Source of the DNA: a bacterium
GTDB taxonomy: Bacteria > Patescibacteria > Microgenomatia > Levybacterales > UBA12049
NCBI GenBank assembly: GCA_021825955.1
Contig: JAKAEH010000017.1
Coordinates: forward strand, 1-8,873
Length of the DNA stretch: 8,873 bases
Direction: 5' to 3'
A program made the translations under genes and the position numbers. The notes beneath the pieces are model-generated. The model saw only the letters and a program-made list of their open reading frames with translations, was not told the DNA's origin and ran no database searches. Below are positions 6,233 through 8,873 of the stretch, piece after piece (the stretch's first letter is position 1; every line of letters starts with the position of its first letter).

Positions 6233-6839
6233 AAGTGTTATTAAATAAAGCCTTAAAGGTTTCACTTGTTAATTCTTGGGATTTAATCTGGTCGGGGTTA
6301 TAGAACTTATAGAATAACTCCAATAATTCAAGATTGTTTAGTGGTCTTGTTTTCATCCCTAACTTCTCAAGTCCCTTTGAAACAATATCCTGATTAAGTA
6401 AAATTTGCTCTTTTACCATTGAAAAATCGGTTGTTTTGTCCGTTGGTTTATAAGGAATAACAATATAAAACTTACGGGACAAAATCTTATTTCCCGAAAC
6501 CAAGTTTTGGATAAACTCGCAATAGTTTTTTATTTGTTCAATGTACACTTTTTCCGCTTCTCCGCTTAAATTCTTGGAAAACTCTTCCAAGTAACGATCA
6601 ATGTCTACTTCTCTAACTCTTATAAGTATTTGAAGGGGACAAGGAAGAGAGTTTAAAAAGTTTTGGAAGTTATCGATTAAAGTGTCCTGCTCATCCTCAC
6701 TTTTAAGCTCAAAATTAATAGAAGAGGTTTCAAGAATTGTCCGGTAATTATTGTTTGGTAAAACCAAAACACTATCCCTTACTTCTTTTATTTGTATTTG
6801 AGATCTTGCGGATGCTTTAGATTTTTTGAAGGTGAACAT
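6222..6839 (-). CDS. VirB4 N-terminal-like (TraC-type) protein
   Basis: A 205-residue soluble protein matching the N-terminal, non-ATPase region of VirB4/TraC proteins: INFELKSEDEQ (41-51), FLNSLPCPLQI (61-71), KFYIVIPY (123-130) and ELFYKFYNP near its end (174-182). There is no Walker motif. It therefore looks like a separate gene for a VirB4 docking domain, encoded just before the ATPase itself. Such small TraC-like proteins are, as far as I recall, common in Patescibacteria clusters. It presumably binds PrgI/VirB6 at the membrane and VirB4 (inference). Translation starts at ATG 6839, 5 nt after a perfect AAAGGAGG, within the end of the PrgI gene (23-nt overlap). Confidence 0.85.
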   Translation of the reverse strand: MFTFKKSKASARSQIQIKEVRDSVLVLPNNNYRTILETSSINFELKSEDEQDTLIDNFQNFLNSLPCPLQILIRVREVDIDRYLEEFSKNLSGEAEKVYIEQIKNYCEFIQNLVSGNKILSRKFYIVIPYKPTDKTTDFSMVKEQILLNQDIVSKGLEKLGMKTRPLNNLELLELFYKFYNPDQIKSQELTSETFKALFNNTYAI

Positions 6840-7311
6840 TTACCCCTCCTTTCTGAAAGCTTATTTTGGCATTAGGATTATTGAGCAAGTTTTCAATTAT
6901 TGCCTGTTCTGCAATTTTAAGTTTATTAACAACTTTTGTGTCTTTTGCGTGTGATTTAGCTTTAGTTTTATTCTTAGTCTCAAAAATAGGCAAAACAACA
7001 TCTCTTAGCGTTACGTCATTTTTATTAAATACATAGAAACGTGGTCTAAAGTAATAGGCCGATAAAACAAATAGCCAATTTAAAACAACGCGCCCCTTTA
7101 TACGTAACGAAAGCGTAATAAATGTTATGAAGTTAATGATAAATAAAGGGAATTTATAGAAGGTTAAAGATAGCCTGTGGGGAAATACAGCATAAATAAA
7201 GGTTGCAACAAAAAGAGATGCGAGCAATAAGATAATTTGAGTTAAATTAAGATTTGCCGCAATTCTATCCTCAACCGTTGTAATTTGTGCCGGTATTACT
7301 GTTGTTCTCAT
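6817..7311 (-). CDS. PrgI-family inner-membrane protein
   Basis: A 164-residue PrgI-family protein (PF12666 type), the VirB3-like partner of VirB4 in type IV systems lacking an outer-membrane complex. The N-terminus has the family signature IPAQITTVEDRI (6-17), followed by two membrane helices (about 23-43 and 53-70) and the conserved segment LNWLFVLSAYYFRPRFYVF (77-95). The C-terminal 60 residues are basic and probably cytoplasmic. ATG 7311 overlaps the TGA of the VirB6-like gene (ATGA) and has an AAGGAGG ribosome binding site 5 nt upstream, inside the end of that gene. Its 3' end overlaps the next gene by 23 nt, which indicates tight co-expression. Confidence 0.9.
   Translation of the reverse strand: MRTTVIPAQITTVEDRIAANLNLTQIILLLASLFVATFIYAVFPHRLSLTFYKFPLFIINFITFITLSLRIKGRVVLNWLFVLSAYYFRPRFYVFNKNDVTLRDVVLPIFETKNKTKAKSHAKDTKVVNKLKIAEQAIIENLLNNPNAKISFQKGGVNVHLQKI
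6845..6852 (-). promoter_or_regulatory. Ribosome binding site of the VirB4-N gene
   Basis: AAAGGAGG on the minus strand, 5 nt before ATG 6839, inside the 3' end of the PrgI gene. It decides the start. Confidence 0.8.
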
Positions 7312-8597
7312 GCCATCCTCCTTCTTGGCGCAATTTTTGGTGCGACCGCTTTTGTAGCAGTAGCAGTTGCCTCTCCCGCGCTGGAGATAACATTCATAAC
7401 CTGTCCTCCTATTTTTTTAATGACTTGCCGTCCACCGCTATACATGACTAACTGCATCATAATTGATGGGGTTTTAAGAAGAGTAAAAAAGAGCCCGATT
7501 CCGACAAGTATTGATAAAAGTGAGTTTGTTCCATGTTGTCCAGGAACTGTTAAGAATGCCGATGCAAGCTGAATTAAAACAACATGAACAAACACGCTAT
7601 AAACTGCACTGATATATGTTTTAACAGAAATTTCGGCGTAATCTGCAAATTTGGGAACGGACCAAAGAAGAAATATTAAAGGGGAAAGTACTGCTCCCAA
7701 TGCTATAACAATAAGTCGGGAGATATAAAATAATAGTAGAACTACTGCTAAAATTACAAACAGGATCATAAATATAAGAGTTATTAAGTTTGTTGATCCG
7801 GCAACAAGACTTGATGGGTCAAAGGCATTTAAAACCCATGCGCTATTTATCCCTCCGGTTGAATGAAGTACGGCTTGTACAAGCACGTTACATGATAAAA
7901 CTACCCAATCAACCAAAAATATAGAAATGTTTGCGCCCAAAAATGCTAACCCTACACGGGGAAGAAGGTGTTTAAATTCTATTTCGTCAAACCCGAAAGT
8001 TGAGGCACTCATCACATGAAAGCCTAAAAGTGCCACCATTAAAGCAAAGAGGGAATTTGTGATCCCTAAAATTACTAACCAAAAGTTAAAGATAACGGAG
8101 TTTGTGACAATTGAAGGTGTTGTTGTAAGAAATGAGATTATTCCATCGGTCAAGGGTTTTGTAGCACTTTGAATGATGTTTTGTAAAAACCCTGCTATTG
8201 CATCAATCAGAACTTGGGTTAACCCACCGCTAGGTGTTGTTGGAGTAATGGGAGTAAGACTTAATTGAGAAGAAGTTGAAGATATTGTCGGGGCATTGAA
8301 AGCATTTTGGAAAAGGGATGAGATAAACCCTGCTCCAATTACTAAGACTAGACCGATTAAAGAATTTCTAATAGTTTTTTTTGCTTCCTCAATAGAATCG
8401 GGTTTTCCGACTGAGGTTATATACATATATCCTCCACGGATTAAAAATAAGACTGAGGCAAGAGAAGTAATAATAAAAAGGGTGGATAGTGTTTGATTAG
8501 TGAAGTTTAAAACATCACTGTTTTGTGCGGCATATGCTTTTATCGGCATAGCCACGAATATAAATCCTACAAAAAATAAAATTTTTAATAATTTCAT
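7308..8597 (-). CDS. VirB2-like pilin fused to VirB6/TrbL-like channel protein
   Basis: A 429-residue polytopic protein. Residues 1-23 form a signal peptide (lysines, hydrophobic core, likely cleavage at AYA-A). Residues 24-100 are a TrbC/VirB2-type pilin domain with two helices and the signature YMYITSVGKPDSIEEAKKTI (57-76). A Ser/Thr/Pro/Gly linker (about 101-124) leads to a VirB6/TrbL-like domain (125-400) with five or six further helices (about 168-192, 215-243, 270-310, 326-350, 358-375). The basic tail PRRRMA ends it. VirB6 proteins build the inner-membrane channel; fusion to a pilin domain would tether a pilin-like unit to the channel. The pilin part closely parallels the preceding gene. 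ATG 8597 has no ribosome binding site but lies 13 nt after the pilin stop. Confidence 0.87.
   Translation of the reverse strand: MKLLKILFFVGFIFVAMPIKAYAAQNSDVLNFTNQTLSTLFIITSLASVLFLIRGGYMYITSVGKPDSIEEAKKTIRNSLIGLVLVIGAGFISSLFQNAFNAPTISSTSSQLSLTPITPTTPSGGLTQVLIDAIAGFLQNIIQSATKPLTDGIISFLTTTPSIVTNSVIFNFWLVILGITNSLFALMVALLGFHVMSASTFGFDEIEFKHLLPRVGLAFLGANISIFLVDWVVLSCNVLVQAVLHSTGGINSAWVLNAFDPSSLVAGSTNLITLIFMILFVILAVVLLLFYISRLIVIALGAVLSPLIFLLWSVPKFADYAEISVKTYISAVYSVFVHVVLIQLASAFLTVPGQHGTNSLLSILVGIGLFFTLLKTPSIMMQLVMYSGGRQVIKKIGGQVMNVISSAGEATATATKAVAPKIAPRRRMA
7317..7323 (-). promoter_or_regulatory. Ribosome binding site of the PrgI gene
   Basis: AAGGAGG on the minus strand, 5 nt before ATG 7311. 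It also encodes the Arg-Arg-Arg near the C-terminus of the VirB6-like protein. Confidence 0.75.
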
Positions 8598-8610
8598 TTT
8601 GTTTTAAAGT

Positions 8611-8808
8611 TTAATGTGTTCCAAAAGCTCCCGTTGCTGTTTGAGCAACAATATTACTTATTACAAATGCTCCAAGAGTTACAGCAAGACCAATTGCTGA
8701 GTACATAATTGTTTTTTTTGCTCCATCTAAAGCTTCGGGATTTCCACTTGATGTTATGTATCTGACCCCTCCCCATACAAAAAAGCCTGACGCTAGTAAT
8801 CCTGCCAT
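8611..8808 (-). CDS. TrbC/VirB2-like pilin, N-terminal part apparently disrupted
   Basis: From ATG 8808 the product has 65 residues: a first membrane helix (about 1-16), the motif GGVRYITSSGNPEALDGAKK (13-32), which aligns with the pilin domain of the next gene, and a second helix (about 35-52). This is the core of a TrbC/VirB2-type pilin. The homologous sequence continues upstream of the ATG without a break in frame (AADVTKVQSFIENIIQ, 8868-8821) up to a TAA at 8871-8869, just where a signal peptide should end. ATG 8808 is therefore probably not the native start: it lacks a ribosome binding site and would begin inside helix 1. The gene is either damaged, affected by a sequence error, or differently started beyond the window. 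It is the first gene of the operon visible here. Confidence 0.7.
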   Translation of the reverse strand: MAGLLASGFFVWGGVRYITSSGNPEALDGAKKTIMYSAIGLAVTLGAFVISNIVAQTATGAFGTH

Positions 8809-8873
8809 GGTAGTTAGGATCTGGATAATATTTTCAATAAAACTTTGGACTTTTGTAACGTCTGCAGCTTAGA
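8809..8873 (-). other. In-frame upstream extension of the pilin gene with a stop codon
   Basis: Codons 8868-8809 on the minus strand encode AADVTKVQSFIENIIQILTT, in frame with the pilin, and align without gaps to the mature start of the pilin domain in the VirB6-like protein. TAA at 8871-8869 precedes them, so the expected signal peptide would have to lie in another frame beyond the edge. No standard start codon occurs in frame between the TAA and 8808. Confidence 0.6.

Noticed and set aside
3795..8808. Recoded UGA (Gracilibacteria-type genetic code)
   Set aside because: TGA ends virB4 and the VirB6-like gene exactly at overlaps with the next start codons, so it is a true stop.
1..8873. CRISPR array, tRNA or transposon ends
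   Set aside because: No regularly spaced repeats, no T-loop/acceptor pattern and no transposase or paired terminal repeats were seen on reading both strands.

Overview
The window looks like a piece of a Patescibacteria (Candidate Phyla Radiation) chromosome, most likely a Microgenomates-type lineage. This is inferred from AT-rich, tightly packed short genes and from a conjugation-like membrane cluster of pilin, pilin-VirB6 fusion, PrgI, a separate VirB4 N-terminal-like protein, VirB4 and M23 peptidase, with no recognisable relaxase or coupling protein in view. TGA ends two of the genes, so the standard bacterial code applies and not the UGA-Gly code of Gracilibacteria/Absconditabacteria. No rRNA, tRNA, CRISPR array or insertion sequence was recognised.

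Layout. Left part (1-1500): a small unrecognised protein (195-584, +), a four-helix membrane protein (650-1042, +), and convergent to it another four-helix membrane protein (1048-1488, -). Middle (1593-3762): a single-HKD phospholipase D-like protein (1593-2054, +), a small XRE-type repressor (2051-2257, -) whose stop codon overlaps that of the PLD gene, and a 487-residue ABC-type ATPase with a C-terminal TOPRIM/DUF4435-like region (2299-3762, -). This trio looks like an accessory, possibly defensive, cassette. Right part (3795-8873): one minus-strand operon for a type IV secretion-like machine, read from right to left: TrbC/VirB2-like pilin (8611-8808, with its N-terminal part cut by an in-frame stop near the window edge), VirB2-VirB6 fusion (7308-8597), PrgI (6817-7311), VirB4 N-terminal-like protein (6222-6839), VirB4 ATPase (4424-6232) and M23 metallopeptidase (3795-4427). 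Four of the junctions overlap (ATGA, GTGA, 23 nt and 11 nt). A compact hairpin plus T7 (3763-3781) closes the operon.

How the parts work together. The pilin and pilin-VirB6 proteins would form the membrane channel and a short surface filament. PrgI and the VirB4 pair supply the inner-membrane platform and energy, and the M23 enzyme opens peptidoglycan, either its own or that of a host cell. The AAA-TOPRIM gene begins directly on the operon terminator and is AT-richer than its surroundings where counted, as expected of a gene inserted at the end of the operon.

A recurrent signal is that four solitary genes (195, 650, 1488 on -, 2257 on -) have a -10 box ending only 6-10 nt before the start codon and no Shine-Dalgarno sequence, so their mRNAs are predicted to be leaderless or nearly so. 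Internal operon genes (PrgI, VirB4-N) and the PLD gene carry strong AGGAGG-type ribosome binding sites instead.
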